Source: Plantago ovata
Lineage: Eukaryota > Streptophyta > Magnoliopsida > Lamiales > Plantaginaceae
NCBI GenBank assembly: GCA_028274465.1
Contig: CM051458.1
Location: forward strand, 57,897,253-57,961,252
Length of the DNA: 64,000 nt
Direction: 5' to 3'
A program made the translations under genes and the position numbers. Below the pieces are notes generated by a model. It searched no databases, was not told the origin of the DNA, and saw nothing but the letters and a program-made list of their open reading frames with translations. This document shows, piece by piece, positions 10,980 through 23,600 of the stretch (position 1 is its first letter; each line of letters opens with the position of its first letter).

Positions 10980-13055
10980 TGTAAGAAAATATGGTCAGAG
11001 TTACCACTAGGGTTCGCAGCGGAATTTCAAAAAATTTCTTAACATACAGGTTAATTGATTATGCATATGTCGTATATATATAAACACGTCAATTAGAAGA
11101 CTAACCTTACTTCCAAAGCAGCTTCCAAGTCTTCGTAATATTCCGGTGTATCTTCTCCTTTGTCGAAGTCGAAGATATCTGCAATACTCTGTATATCTGC
11201 AAGACAATAAGAGTTAGTTTCCAGCTCCTAGAACCTCAACCTTGGTATCCACGGATGAACAGCCTATTAGAAGAACGCTAGGATATTCTTTGTGTGACCA
11301 AGAAGACGGGGCGGCGATTCCTCCGGCAGAGGTGGCGTGCGCATGTGGCTTTAGAGAGGAGGGGAGAGCTTTTATTTTCTCTAAGAAAACTGGGTAGAAT
11401 AACTGTGTGCAAAACTGTATCCAAAGCTCTCTAATAGTCTACTATATATAGTAGTCAATAGAAGCCTAAAGCATAAGCAATTAGACTTCGTAAAGGAATA
11501 AGAATCTAATTCTTATCGCACAAGGAAACCAATATCAAGTCTAGATTCATTCCCAATCAAATTAAAACTCAATCAGGAAAATCTAACTTATCCCTTGGAC
11601 TTCTAATAGAGGAAGAAGTCTAACTCCTTCCCCTACCTTATCCATGCGCGCGCGCGCCCAGTCCTACGGGAGGTGGGTCCCAATTTTGGGACCCACTTAT
11701 ATTTCTAAGGCAATTCAAACTCCAAGTATATTTTTCCCAAGTGCATATGTTAATTCTAAATTAACATATCCTTTCTAATCAAACCTCTATTATATTTCCA
11801 AAATATAATCTTTAATTGTATTTACATAAAATACAATTAATTAGCCAATTCAATTAATAATTCCAAATCATTAATTGAGCCACCAAATATTATAATTAAT
11901 TCCAAATCAATTATTATCCATCAATCACAATTAATTCCAAATTAATTGCGATTCCATCTTCAAGGATATTCTGATAAGCTGAATCACCACATAGTGTGAC
12001 CCATAAGGCCTCATCGTATTAAGCAAGTCCTAGACTAGGCAACATGGAATTCTTAGACGGTTCCATTTGCAATATTAAAACGTGAGGACGTTTGAGAGGT
12101 TTCTCAAAGCTAACCCTTTCGTTGCGAAGCCTGTTGCGCTCAACGCGGCGATGGTAACGTCCCTTCATTTGACTTGCTCGAATGTATCTAGGATCGATGA
12201 AGTGTCTATCCCAATAATACATCCATGGGCGTCTCAGGGTGTTGCTTGGTTAAGATATACTTATGACCATCATAATATATCTTTTGCACTGGCCAGTGAC
12301 TTTACCAACACAACTATGCAGACTATGAGCAGTGCTCTCCTGTGCTACACTTGAGAGATGAATCCTTCACAGAATCACTTATCATCCCCATTTGTATGTA
12401 GCCATAATCCTGGACCGTGTCTTAGGTCAGCTGCTTATTCAGAGCTGACATCGACGGGTCCACCAAGGATATGGGGCAACAAATGTTATGATAAAGTCAT
12501 GTAAGTACAAAGGACGACTGGCATCACTTCGACAACTCACCGGCTCCCATAGACACTTCGGTGTAGAGTATACATCGATGGGAGTGTCCGGTGGGTACTT
12601 CCATTGTTCGATAATCCTTCTTCGAACAACTATGCACAGTTATGGGAATGTTTCTCGATTGTCCAACAATCCGTTCCGTGGTCGTGGGATCGGCTCACAC
12701 TTGCTCCAACAAGTATAACCTCCACGCATACTAGTCTCGTCTGGTTCATTCAGACCCCTACATCCGAGATGAACCTCGACTAGGGAGAGTTTGGGATAGA
12801 TGATAACTCACGTAGCTCCCACTATCTATGTGATCGGTCATCTATCCGAGGGACATGTTTAATATCAATACAGACAGTAATAGAGATATGACATGCTGCA
12901 TGCCTGGTGTAATATAAATATGAAAGCGATACTCAACAGTAAAAATGCAACAAACATATATTATATTACGTTGACCTGTGTAATAGTACATATATGCCCT
13001 CTATAAGGGCACTATGCCCTTAGTAAGGACTATCTCTAGGACATATACACTATCA
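10980..13055 (-). repeat. 3' LTR of Copia element B
   Basis: A 2076-bp LTR, TGTAAG...CTATCA on the plus strand, close to the LTR of element A (about nine differences in the first 190 bases by eye). The hairpin-forming GTGGGTCCCAA/TTGGGACCCAC is present near 11673-11696. The polypurine tract follows at 13056. Confidence 0.9.
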
Positions 13056-16000
13056 ATCTCCCACTTGGACTAGAGCCAGTCACCTTTATGCCTAATACCC
13101 AGATTAGCATAAAGTCTTAAGTGGACTTCCACTGATAAGACCTTGGTGAAAGGATCTGCCACGTTGTCCGTGGTAGAGACACGTTCTATACTAACTTCTC
13201 CTCTATCTATAATTTCATGTATAACGTGATATTTTCTAAGTACATGTTTGTTCTTGTTTGTAGATCTAGGCTCCCTAGCTTGAGCGACGGCGCCCGTATT
13301 GTCACAATAAATCGTTATTGGACTAGGAGCGGGAACAACCCTCAATTCCTTCAAGAACTCTGAAATCCAGACAGCTTCTTTCGATGCTTCTGATGCAGCA
13401 ATGTACTCGGCTTCTGTGGATGAGTCAGCAACTGTGGCTTGCTTAGAACTCTTCGAACAGACAGCTCCTCCGTTCAATTTGAATACGTATCCTGTCTGTG
13501 ACTTAAAGTCATCAGGATCTGATTCAAATCCAGCGTCGACATACCCAGACATCTTTAATTCTGGTTCTCCAACAAACACCAAGAACATCTCTTTAGTCCG
13601 TCGAAGGTACTTAAGAATGTTCTTTACAACAGTCCAGTGAGGTACTCCTTGATTCTGTTGGTGTCGACAAGTGACACTAAGCGCATATGCCACATCGGGC
13701 CTTGTGCAATTCATTGCATACATTATAGACCCTACTGCCGAAGCATAGGGCACACGACTCATTGCATTTCTTCCTTCATCAGTTTTAGGACCATCCTTAA
13801 CTGATAAGACAATCCCATGCCTAGCTGGGAGAAAGCCTCTCTTTAAGTCGTCCATCTTATAACGCTTCAGTATTTTGTCGATGTAGGTGGACTGTGTCAT
13901 TCCTAACATCCTCTTGGATCTATCTCTAAAGATCTTGATCCCTAGGATGTAGTTCGCTTCACCAAGAACTTCATCGAGAAGGTACTTGATAACCAAACTT
14001 TAGTCTCTTCTAGCATAGAGACATTGTTTCCCATGATCAAAATGTCATCTACATAAATGATCATGAAAACGACTCCCTTGTTGCTGTGCCTAGCATAGAC
14101 ACAGGGATCTTCCTTGCTTCTGATGAAGTCAAACGATTTGACAGCTTCATCAAAGCGGATATTCCAGCTCCTTGACGCTTGCTTTAGCCCATAGATGGAT
14201 CTTTGTAATTTGCATACAACAGTTGGCCTGGGTTTACTAATAAAACCTTCCGGCTGTACCATATAGACCTCTTCCTCAAGGTTGCCATTGAGGAAGGCAG
14301 TCTTTACATCCATCTGCCAGATTTCATAATCATAGTAGGTAGCTATTGCAAGTAGAATTCGAATGGACTTCAATTTTGCTACATGTGAAAAGGTTTCATC
14401 GTAATCGATGCCATACCTTTGCGTGTAGCCTTTCGCCACAAGCCTAACTTTGTGCGTTTGTACCTTGCCATCGGCATCTGTCTTTCGTTTAAAGACCCAT
14501 TTGCACCCAATAGGTCTAACCCTTGGGGCAAGTCTACCAAGTTCCAAACTTGGTTCTGGTACATTGAATCCATTTCTAATTCCATGGCTTCTTCCCATTT
14601 GTCTGAGTCAATATCAATTATCGCCTCTTTTTTGGTCTCGGGATCTTCCCGATCTGATAAACCGACATCAAGTTCACTGATGTCTTCTATCATAAGGCTT
14701 TGCTTATGAGGTCCTTTTAGGATCCTCTTCGACCTACGGTGCTCGACTTGTTCTGGTGCTTTTCTTTTATGGCTTCTTGTAACACGAACATTATCAGTGG
14801 GTACTGATGCAGCTGGTCGCTGGGCGCGACCCTGTTCCCTTGCGGGATGGCTGCTCTTGTGCAACTTGTTGCACAGGTTGGTTGACAACGGGTTGTTGGT
14901 GTGGTTTCAACTGTTGATCTAATCCAGGACTCCCACTGACTATGACATGCCTAGCAAGTGTCATATCATCACCCTTGTCTGCTTCGAAAGCTCCCACTGA
15001 ACTTGAGTCCAAATCAGAAGATTTAGAGACTCATGTTCGCGCGTGTCAAAGTCTTGACATTTCTTCCCGTGCTTATTGTCATCTAACCTCTCTCTTCGAG
15101 GTTTATTCAGCTTCTAAAAACTGCACGTTCCCTAGATCCTATCGAAACTGTGATCTTTGCATGATAGAATCATAGCCTTGTTGACGAGGATAGCCTATGA
15201 AATTATACTTTGACACCCTTGGCACTCTAACTTATCAGGAGCATCAGTTTGACTATCGCAGTACAACCCCAAGGTCTACGATAGCCTAAGTGAAGGCTTC
15301 TTTCCTTCCATAACTCATAAGGAGTTTTCTCACTGATTAGATGGTACACGGTTCAGATGAATGTAAGATTGCAGTTTGTAGTGCATATTCCCCCATACTA
15401 TTTCTGGAAGAGTCGAGAATCCAATCATTGATCTTACCATGTCTAACAGGGTTCGATTCCTCTCTAGAACACCATTCTTAACTGTGGTGTCCAGCGAGGA
15501 GTCCACTTGCGATGTCAATTCCACTTCTCCTTTAACGTTAGTAAGCTAAATTCTTCACTAAGGTATTCACCTCCTCGATCTGACTTTCGAAGAGTGACTA
15601 TCCTAGGTTCAACTAACTTCTCGACCTCATTCCTAACACGCTCTGAATTTCCCAAAGGTCTCGATGATTTATCTATTATAGATAAATATATCCCCTTTAC
15701 CTTGAGACATCGTGATAGGTAACGACTCCTTCACTTAGTAAGGATAACGCCCACGCGCATGGATCTTTCAAAAGGTCCACACTTACATCGGATGTATGAG
15801 CTCTACAGCAGCGATCTGTGGCACGTAACACCTCTGTCCACACAAAAGGTTTTGTTCGTCATCTTACCCTTAACCCACACGATCTTCACTGTTCCATTGA
15901 TTCAAAATCAAATGGTTTCTAAGTAGTCCAACTTCCTTAGTCTTTGAATCCTTGTTTCATTGATATGGCCTAGGCCGACAATGCCATAGATAAGATGGAC

Positions 16001-16562
16001 TTCTTCCTATGAAGACGGTTGTTTGATGTTATTTAAATAACGGTAGACTACTTTGCAAATAATAAACCATTCACCAAGCGAGCTTTTCCATAGACTGATC
16101 ATTTAATGAAAAATAACAAGTATATTCGGCAAGATCGAAAGGAAAAAACCACATACTGTCCTACACAATGGAATGGAAATAATATTTCTGACAATGGATG
16201 GGACCAAATTAACATTATCAAGTTCTAAACATTGTCCTCGAACGGTAAATCTATCTGAGCGTCCAACGCGTTTGGCTTCAACTGGATTGTCGTTACCAAC
16301 ATGCAAGTCGATTTCACATGCCTTGACTATATTGTGATCACCACTCTAGCCCCTGCCACATTATTACAAATGTGTGAGCCACAGGCTCGGTATCTAATAC
16401 CCACAACACAGGATGTCGAATAGTTTAAGTTTTCATGTCATTTCATCATCACAAACATAACTGAGCTAGAAGCGCATGGCTTCTTAGACTTGATCTGCCT
16501 TAAGCTTAGGGCAACTTCTCTTCCAATGTCCTTTCTGCTTAAAAAAGACATTCATCTGTGCG
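13056..16562 (-). pseudogene. gag-pol remnant of Copia element B
   Basis: RNase H (about 13.1-13.5 kb), reverse transcriptase with YVDDILIMG (about 13.9-14.6 kb), the acidic linker (about 14.6-15.0 kb), then integrase, protease and gag knuckle towards 16.56 kb, all on the minus strand. The first 2 kb read well against element C. From about 15.0 kb to the gap the sequence differs from its relatives by very frequent small insertions and deletions, unlike the rest of the element; this looks like poor sequence quality beside the gap more than biological decay. Confidence 0.8.
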
Positions 16563-16662
16563 NNNNNNNNNNNNNNNNNNNNNNNNNNNNNNNNNNNNNN
16601 NNNNNNNNNNNNNNNNNNNNNNNNNNNNNNNNNNNNNNNNNNNNNNNNNNNNNNNNNNNNNN
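16563..16662. other. Assembly gap (100 N)
   Basis: One hundred N, the usual placeholder for a gap of unknown size. By the nesting model it should hide the gag start, leader and 5' LTR of both Copia elements A and B, i.e. several kilobases of near-identical repeat. Confidence 0.95.
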
Positions 16663-17023
16663 TTTTTGAGGAGATTCTTCTATGTCAGACATAGACTTCC
16701 CCTCGGTGTATCTGAGGACAGTAGGAGGAAGTTTTATGACCGCGTGAAGATGGTATTCGGCTCGGGCGATAACCTCAATTTCACCCCGAGGTATGAGACT
16801 CCTGTAGTTAGTGAAATGAAGAGGGAGTTTAGCGTCGGTCGCTGCGAAATATCCCTTTGACAGATTGATCCTTCAACCCCTTCCTTTCCTTGCGGGTGCT
16901 TGTGACCGCTCCAATCCCGTTTACCTTGGGACTCAGGGGATTAGTGAGTTTGGTAAGCCCTACTCTTCCATGATATTTTTCTTTATCCTTTTCCTATATC
17001 TCCTTCTTTGCCTCGTAACTCAG
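16663..17023 (+). pseudogene. Antisense ORF of the old Tat element, left part
   Basis: Reads as coding on the plus strand (about 16663-16860) with a basic, aromatic-rich segment (VRHRLPLGVSEDSRRKFYDR), then a T-rich stretch that looks like an intron. The Copia element at 17029 interrupts it; the CTTCT duplication shows it was once contiguous with 26793 onward. It lies antisense to the gag-protease remnant of the same element, as the equivalent ORF does in the young Tat element. Similarity to the plant protein family called 'putative gypsy type transposon' is inferred from layout and composition. Confidence 0.55.
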
Positions 17024-18394
17024 CTTCTTGATAGTGTATACGTCCTAGAGACAGTCTTTATTAAGGGCATGCAACCCTTATAAAGGGCATATATGTACTA
17101 TTACACAGGTCAACGTAATATAATATATGTTTGTTGTTTGACTATTGAGTATGGCTTTCATATTTATATTACACCAGGCATACAACATGTCATATCTCTA
17201 TTCCTGTCTGTATTGATATTAAACATGTCCCCTCGGATAGATAACCGATCACACAGATAGTGGGAGCTATGTGAGTTATCATCTATCCCAAACTCTCCCT
17301 AGTCGAGGTTCATCTCGGATGTAGGGGTCTGAATGAACCAGCTGAGACTAGTATGCGTGGAGGTTATACTTGTTAGAGCAAGTGTGAGCCGATCCCACGG
17401 CCACGGAACGAATTGTTGGACAATCAAGAAACGTTCCCATAACTACGCATAGTTGTTCGAAGGGTGATTACCGAACAATGGAAGTACCCACCGGACACTC
17501 CCATCGATGTATACTCTACACCGAAGTGTCTATGGGAACTGGTAAGTTGTCGAAGTGATGCCAGTCGTCCTTTGGACTTACAGGACTTTATCATCACATT
17601 TGTTGCCCCATATCCTTGGTGGACCCGTCGATGTCAGCTCTGAATAAGCAGTTGACCCAAGACACGATCCAGGATTATGGCTACATACAAATGGGGATGA
17701 TAAGTGATTCTGTGAAGGATTCATCTCTCATGTGTAGCACAGGAGAGTACTGCTCATAGTCGTTCATAGTTGTGATTGGTAAAACCAGTTGACCAGCGTA
17801 TCAATATTATTATAATAGTCATAATAGATATTGGATTCACCATGCAACTCACTGAAGACGCTCGTGGATGTATTATTGGGATAGACACTTCATCGATCCT
17901 AGATGCATTCGAGTCAGTCAGATGAAGGGACGTTACCATCGCCGCGTTGAGCGCAACAGACTTCGCAACGAAAGGGTTTGGTTTGAGAAACCTCTCAAAC
18001 GTCCTCATGTATTAATACTGCATATGGAACCGTCTAGGAATTCCATTTTGCCTAGTCTAGGACTTGCTTAATACAATGAGGCCCTATGGGTCACACTATG
18101 TGGTGATTCAGCTTATCCGAATATCCTTGAAGATGGAATCGCAATTAATTTGGAATTAATTGTGATTGATGGATTATAATTGATTTGGAATTGATTATAA
18201 TAATTTGTGGCTCAATTAATGATTTAGAATTATTAATTGAATTGGCTGATTAATTGTATTTTATGTAAATACAATTAGAGATTATATTTTTAGAAATATA
18301 ATAGAAGTTTGATTTGAAAGGATATGTTAATTTAGAATTAATATATGCACATCGACAAAATCTACTTGGAGTTTGAATTGCCTTAGAACTATAT

Positions 18395-18418
18395 GTGGGT
18401 CCCAAAATCGGGACCCAC
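18395..18418. other. Hairpin palindrome in the Copia LTR
   Basis: GTGGGTCCC (18395-18403) and GGGACCCAC (18410-18418) are perfect complements around a 6-base spacer. Elements A and B have 11-bp arms at the same place (5789-5812 and near 11673). The 3' LTR of element C (near 26053) has one mismatch and the old copy (near 1771) has several. It lies upstream of the TATA box, so it is probably in U3 DNA; a factor-binding role is inference. Confidence 0.65.
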
Positions 18419-18622
18419 CTATTACCCTTGGGACGCGCGCAGATGGAATAGGGGAAGGAGTCCGACTATTAGAAGTCCAAGGGATAAGTTAGATTTTCCT
18501 GATTGAATTCTAACTTGATTGGGAATGAATCTAGACTTGAATTGGTTTCCTAGTGCGATAAGAATTAGATTCTTATTCCTTTATGAAGTCTAATTGATTA
18601 TTCATTAGACTTCTATTGACTA

Positions 18623-18632
18623 CTATATATAG
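18623..18632 (+). promoter_or_regulatory. TATA box of Copia LTR
   Basis: CTATATATAG followed about 90 bases on by pyrimidine-rich sequence; the same motif occurs at the matching place in the other copies of this LTR. It is the best candidate for the core promoter driving the genomic transcript. Confidence 0.55.
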
Positions 18633-19112
18633 TAGACTATTAGAGAGCTTTTATCATGGTTGATTCAACAGACAGATTTTATATCATTCTTTCTACCAGT
18701 TTTCTTAGAGAAAATAAAAGCTCTCCCCTACCTCCATACTAGCCACGCGCGCGCCACCCCTCACCGGAGGAAAACCGCCAGTCCCATCTTCTTGGCCACA
18801 CAAAGAATATCCTAGCATTCTTTCCGATAAGCTGTTCATTCGTGGATACCAAGGTTGAGGTTCAAGGAGCTGGAAACTAACTTTTATTGTCTTGCAGATA
18901 ATCAAATTATTGCAGATATCTTCGACTTCGACGAAGGAGAAGATACACCGGACTATTACGAAGACTTGGTATCTGTGCTTGCTTTTGGAGTATTGTAAGT
19001 CTTCTAATTGACGTGTTTAATATATATGCTATATACATAACCTGCATGTTAAGAAAATTTTTGAAATTCCGCTGCGTACCCTAGGGGTAACTCTGACCGT
19101 ATTTTCTTACAG

Positions 19113-19124
19113 TGGTATCAGAGC
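19113..19124 (+). other. Primer-binding site, initiator Met-tRNA type
   Basis: TGGTATCAGAGC lies one base after the 5' LTR. This is the standard Ty1/Copia primer-binding site, complementary to the 3' end of plant initiator methionine tRNA. Confidence 0.93.
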
Positions 19125-19270
19125 CAGGTTAATTGATTACGTATATACGTATATATGTTGTATGATTTTGTAGTTTATGTGGATGCAATTGATTCTATGA
19201 TTAATTCGATTTCAAAAGATTTGTTTTTATATAAATTTAGAATTTATATTTTCTAAAAAAATTTTTTAAA

Positions 19271-19425
<155 letters not shown>

Positions 19426-19893
19426 TCCCGGGTCGGATCCAAATCGAATTTTGAAAATTTAAGGATTGAGTTCTATATTTGGAATATAAATATGATTTAA
19501 TTGTAATTTTTTGTAACTAGAGGAGTTAAATTTAATTAGTATAAAGTTAAGGGGCTTATTTGTGATTTATCAATTTGTTGTTTATTACAAATAGTCCTTC
19601 TACTTTTGAATTTTAGATTTAACACCTCCAAGGTTTCGAAAATTACAATTTAGTCCTTCGGGTTTTCGAAAATTGCTACCTGGTCAATAGAATTTTCGAT
19701 TTTTCAATCTAGTCCAAATTTTTAATTTTTTCATAGAGATTATAAGTATGGGATTATAATTTTCATAATGAAGTTATGAAGTCATTTGGCATCCACATAG
19801 GCTACTACTTGTTTGTTTGCTCGATATGCTATTGTTTGACAATGCATGTTTAAATACCATGTATTTTACTTTTCGTTCGACCGCTATGCAAGC

Positions 19894-20046
19894 GAGGGTA
19901 GGCGGCGCCCTCTTATATGTCGGACCGTATATTTTATGTATGGGTAGGCGGCACCCATTATGTGTTTGACCGCGTTTAGAACTAGAATGGATAGGCGGCA
20001 TCCATTACGTGTAGACTGCTCATGCATGATGGGTAGGCGGCGCCCT
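19894..20046 (+). other. Four leader hairpins with constant AGGCGGC loop
   Basis: Four small inverted repeats spaced 42-47 nt apart in the Copia leader share the loop AGGCGGC: 19894-19912 (GAGGGT/GCCCTC), 19941-19957 (TGGGT/ACCCA), 19988-20004 (TGGAT/ATCCA, extendable to 7 bp) and 20030-20046 (GGGT/GCCC). The fourth stem pair is G-C in copy 2 and A-T in copy 3, a paired change that keeps the stem while the loop stays fixed. The region is noncoding and lies between primer-binding site and gag, where retroelement packaging and dimerisation signals usually sit. That role is inference. Confidence 0.6.
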
Positions 20047-20609
20047 TATTTGTTTTGTAGATGACTGATAACAACCCTCAAGCTACAAGCCCCAACCAAT
20101 ATAAGTGCAGAAATATGTATATGTATGTATTTCTGAGATGTTTTCCATGGGGTGCTTTAATTCTGAACTTTCATTGCGTTTCCCTGTAATGGCGACCTCG
20201 TCTTGCAGACTCGCAGTGATCGTTAGATTAGAGTAAGCCTATGGTTATAACTTACTGCATATTGTATCTAGCGACCTCGATAGACACAATATGTACATCA
20301 TCGGGTTAAATTAGATTTAACACCCAAGAGTTGCGTGATGCAATTGGATAGTCCTATCAGTCATATTATGCTATGCGACCAGCCCCCGTTGGAGTATAGC
20401 ATAGTATGGATTTGGATCTTGGCCACTACGGTAACTTGTTGGACATTACCCGTATGTTTGTTTTGGGGGCAAGCATATGTGAAAATAGTGGGAGCTAAAC
20501 AGCTAAAGGACCTTGTTGTTTAGTTATATTGACTGTGTATTTAGAAATAGTATTTCAATAGTTGATTTATTATTTTCGTTCTATATTATTTCTCCTAAGG
20601 AAAATAGAA

Positions 20610-23600
20610 ATGGCTATACCGTCCTCCGAGCTTATTGCCAACTTGGAGTTGCAAAAGCTAACAGGACCAAACTACGTGGATGGGATCCATGAGGTACGAA
20701 AGGTGCTATGGTACAACGAGGTTGAGTACGTCTTGGACGAACCTATCCCTCCACCTTCCACTGAATTCACTACGGCAACCTATGATTGCTATTATGAAAT
20801 GTCAGTGGAAAGGGCCGAGTTTGTAAAGAACTTGTTGTTGAATGCTATGTCTGACAATATGGTTGGACCATGTCGAGACAAGGAACCATATGAGATTGTG
20901 AGATATCTCTCCTCATTCTTGGATATTCCAAGGATGTGTGAAGGGTTTGAAGCTATCAAGATCATGCTTATCCAAAGACTTGGGACAGAAGAGCTGTCGC
21001 CTGAACAAGTCAAGTCATTGATTGACTTTCTCTTACAACTTGTTGGATATGGCTTGGAGCTAGAAGCTAAGGCTTCCATTATCTTGATCGTGCAAAGATT
21101 TTTGCAATCTATTCAGAATTCCAATGTCGGGGTAGCAACAGAGTTGATTGCTGAGAGACCCATTGCCAACGAGTTCCTAAGGGTCAATCGTAGACCCAAA
21201 AGGAAGAAGGGTGGCAAGAATGGGCGCAATCGTAAGATGGCTAAGTTTCGACTTAGGATCGAGATTTATCTCTATTGCAAACTCAAGGGCCATTGGAAGA
21301 AATATTGCCCTAAGCTGAGGGCAGATCAAGCTAAGAAGCCACCGGCTTCTAGCTCAGGTATGTTTGTTATTGAAATGAACATGACTACTTTTGACTTCAA
21401 TGGTTGGGTATTAGATACAGCCTGTGACTCACACATTTGTAATAATGTGCAGGAGCTAATTGATCACAGGCTAGTCAAGAAAGGTGAAATCGACTTGCAT
21501 GTTGGGAACGGCAATCCAGTTGAAGCCAAACGCGTTGGACGCTGCAAGATAGATTTACCTTCGGGACAATGTTTAGAACTTGATAACGTTTATTTTGTTC
21601 CATCCATTGTCAGAAATATTATTTCCATTCCATTGTTGGACAATTTGGGTTTTTCCTTTCGATTTGCTAATAATACTTGTTATTTTTCATAAATGACCAG
21701 TATTATGGAAAAGCTCGTTTAGTGAATGGTTTATATATTTTGCAAAGTAGTCTACCTTTATTTCAAATACATAACAAACAACCGTCTTCAAGTAGGAAGA
21801 ATAATCCATCTTATCTATGGCATTGTCGGCTAGGCCATATCAATGAAACACAAATTCAAAGACTAAGGAAGTTGGACTACTTAGAGCCATTTGATTTTGA
21901 ATCATATGGTGCATGCGAATCATGTGTTAAGGGTAAGATGACGAACAAACCTTTTGTTGGACAAGGTGTTCGTGCCACTCGCTGCTTAGAGCTCATACAC
22001 ACCGATGTATGTGGACCTTTTAAAGTCCAAGCACGTGGAGGTTATCCTTACTTCGTTACCTTTACTGACGATTTCTCAAGGTATGGATATATTTATCTTA
22101 TGAAGAATAAATCCGAGACTTTTGCGAAGTTCAAGGAGTTTAGGAATGAGGTCGAGAATGAATTGAACCTAAGGATAGTCACTCTTCGATCAGATCGAGG
22201 AGGTGAATACCTTAGTGAAGAATTTATCGACTACTTGAAGGAGAATGGAATTCAATCGCAATGGACCCCTCCTGGAACACCACAATTAAATGGTGTGTCT
22301 GAGAGAAGGAATCGAACCCTGTTAGACATGGTGAGATCAATGATTGGATTCTCGACTCTTCAAAAATATCTATGGGGATATGCACTACAAACTGCAATCT
22401 ACATTCTGAACCGTGTACCATCTAAATCAGTGGAGAAATCTCCTTATGAGTTATGGAAGGGAAAGAAGTCCTTACTGGGCTATCTTAGACCTTGGGGCTG
22501 TCCTGCGATAGTCAAATTGATGCTCACTGATAAGTTAGATGCCAAGGGTATCAAAGTATATTTCATAGGCTATCCTCGTCAGACGAGAGGCTATGAATTC
22601 TATCATGCTGAAGATCACAAGGTGATAGTATCTAGGAACGTCAAGTTTTTAGAAGCAGAATACCTCGAAGAAGAGAGGTTAGATGACATGATAGAACTTG
22701 AAGAAATTCAAGACTTTGACACGCGCGAACATGAGTTCACTAAATCTTCTGATTTGGACTCAAGTTCAGTGGGAGCTTTCGAAGCAGACAAGGGTAATGA
22801 TATGACACTTGCTAGGCATGTCATAGTCAGTGGGAGTCCTGTGATTAGATCAACAGTTGAAACCACACCAATAGAACTCGTTGTCAATCAACCTGTGCAA
22901 CAAGTTGCACAGGAGCAGCCTCCCGCTAGGGAACGGGGTCGCGGCGCGCGACCAGCTGCATCAGTGCCCACTGATAATGTTTGTGTTACACGAAGCCAGA
23001 AAAGAAAAGCACCAGAACCAGTCGAGCTCCATAGGTCGAAGAGGATCCTAAAAGGACCTCAGAAGCAAAGCCTTATGATAGAAGACATCAGTGAACTTGA
23101 TGTCGGCTTATCAGATCGGGAAGACCCCGAGACCTACAAAGAGGAAATAATTGATATTGACTCAGACAAATGGCAAGAGGCCATGGAATTGGAAATGGAC
23201 TCCATGTACATGAACCAAGTTTGGAGCTTGGTAGACTTGCCCCAAGGGGTTAGACCTATTGGGTGCAAATGGGTCTTTAAACGAAAGACAGATGTCGATG
23301 GCAAGGTACAAACGCACAAGGCTAGACTTGTGGCGAAAGGCTACACGCAAAGGTATGGCATCGATTACGATGAAACCTTTTCACCGGTAGCAAAAGTAAA
23401 GTCCATTCGAATTCTACTGGCGATAGCTGCCTACTATGATTATGAGATCTGGCAGATGGATGTAAAGACTGCCTTCCTCAATGGCAACCTTGAGGAAGAG
23501 GTCTATATGGTACAGCCGGAAGGTTTTATTAGTAAAATCAGGCCAACTGCTGTATGCAAATTACAGAGATCCATCTATGGGCTAAAGCAAGCGTCTAGGA

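Larger units (their letters stand above)
10980..16562 (-). mobile_element. Copia element B, minus strand, apparently nested in the gag of element A
   Basis: Same family and orientation as element A: 3' LTR (10980-13055), then RNase H through gag zinc knuckle up to the run of N. The LTR begins at its exact terminal TG directly against gag sequence of element A, with neither primer-binding site nor leader between them. That is what an insertion into the gag of A gives, and not what a simple tandem LTR-internal-LTR array gives. The 5 bp on the left are CAGAC (10975-10979); the partner duplication and the 5' LTR would lie in the gap. Confidence 0.75.
17029..19111 (+). repeat. 5' LTR of Copia element C
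   Basis: A 2083-bp LTR, TGATAGTGTATA...TTTTCTTACA. It holds a perfect palindrome at 18395-18418 and the TATA box CTATATATAG at 18623-18632, followed by a pyrimidine-rich stretch. A 67-codon ORF (17868-18071, beginning MYYWDRHFIDPR) is open here and in three other LTR copies. Confidence 0.93.

Noticed and set aside
5094-16562. Tandem LTR-internal-LTR-internal Copia array made by unequal recombination
   Set aside because: The junction at 10979/10980 joins an exact LTR tip to mid-gag and lacks primer-binding site and leader, so nested insertion explains it better.
16558-16860. 100-codon ORF beginning before the N run
   Set aside because: The first third is undetermined bases; only the part after 16662 has evidence.
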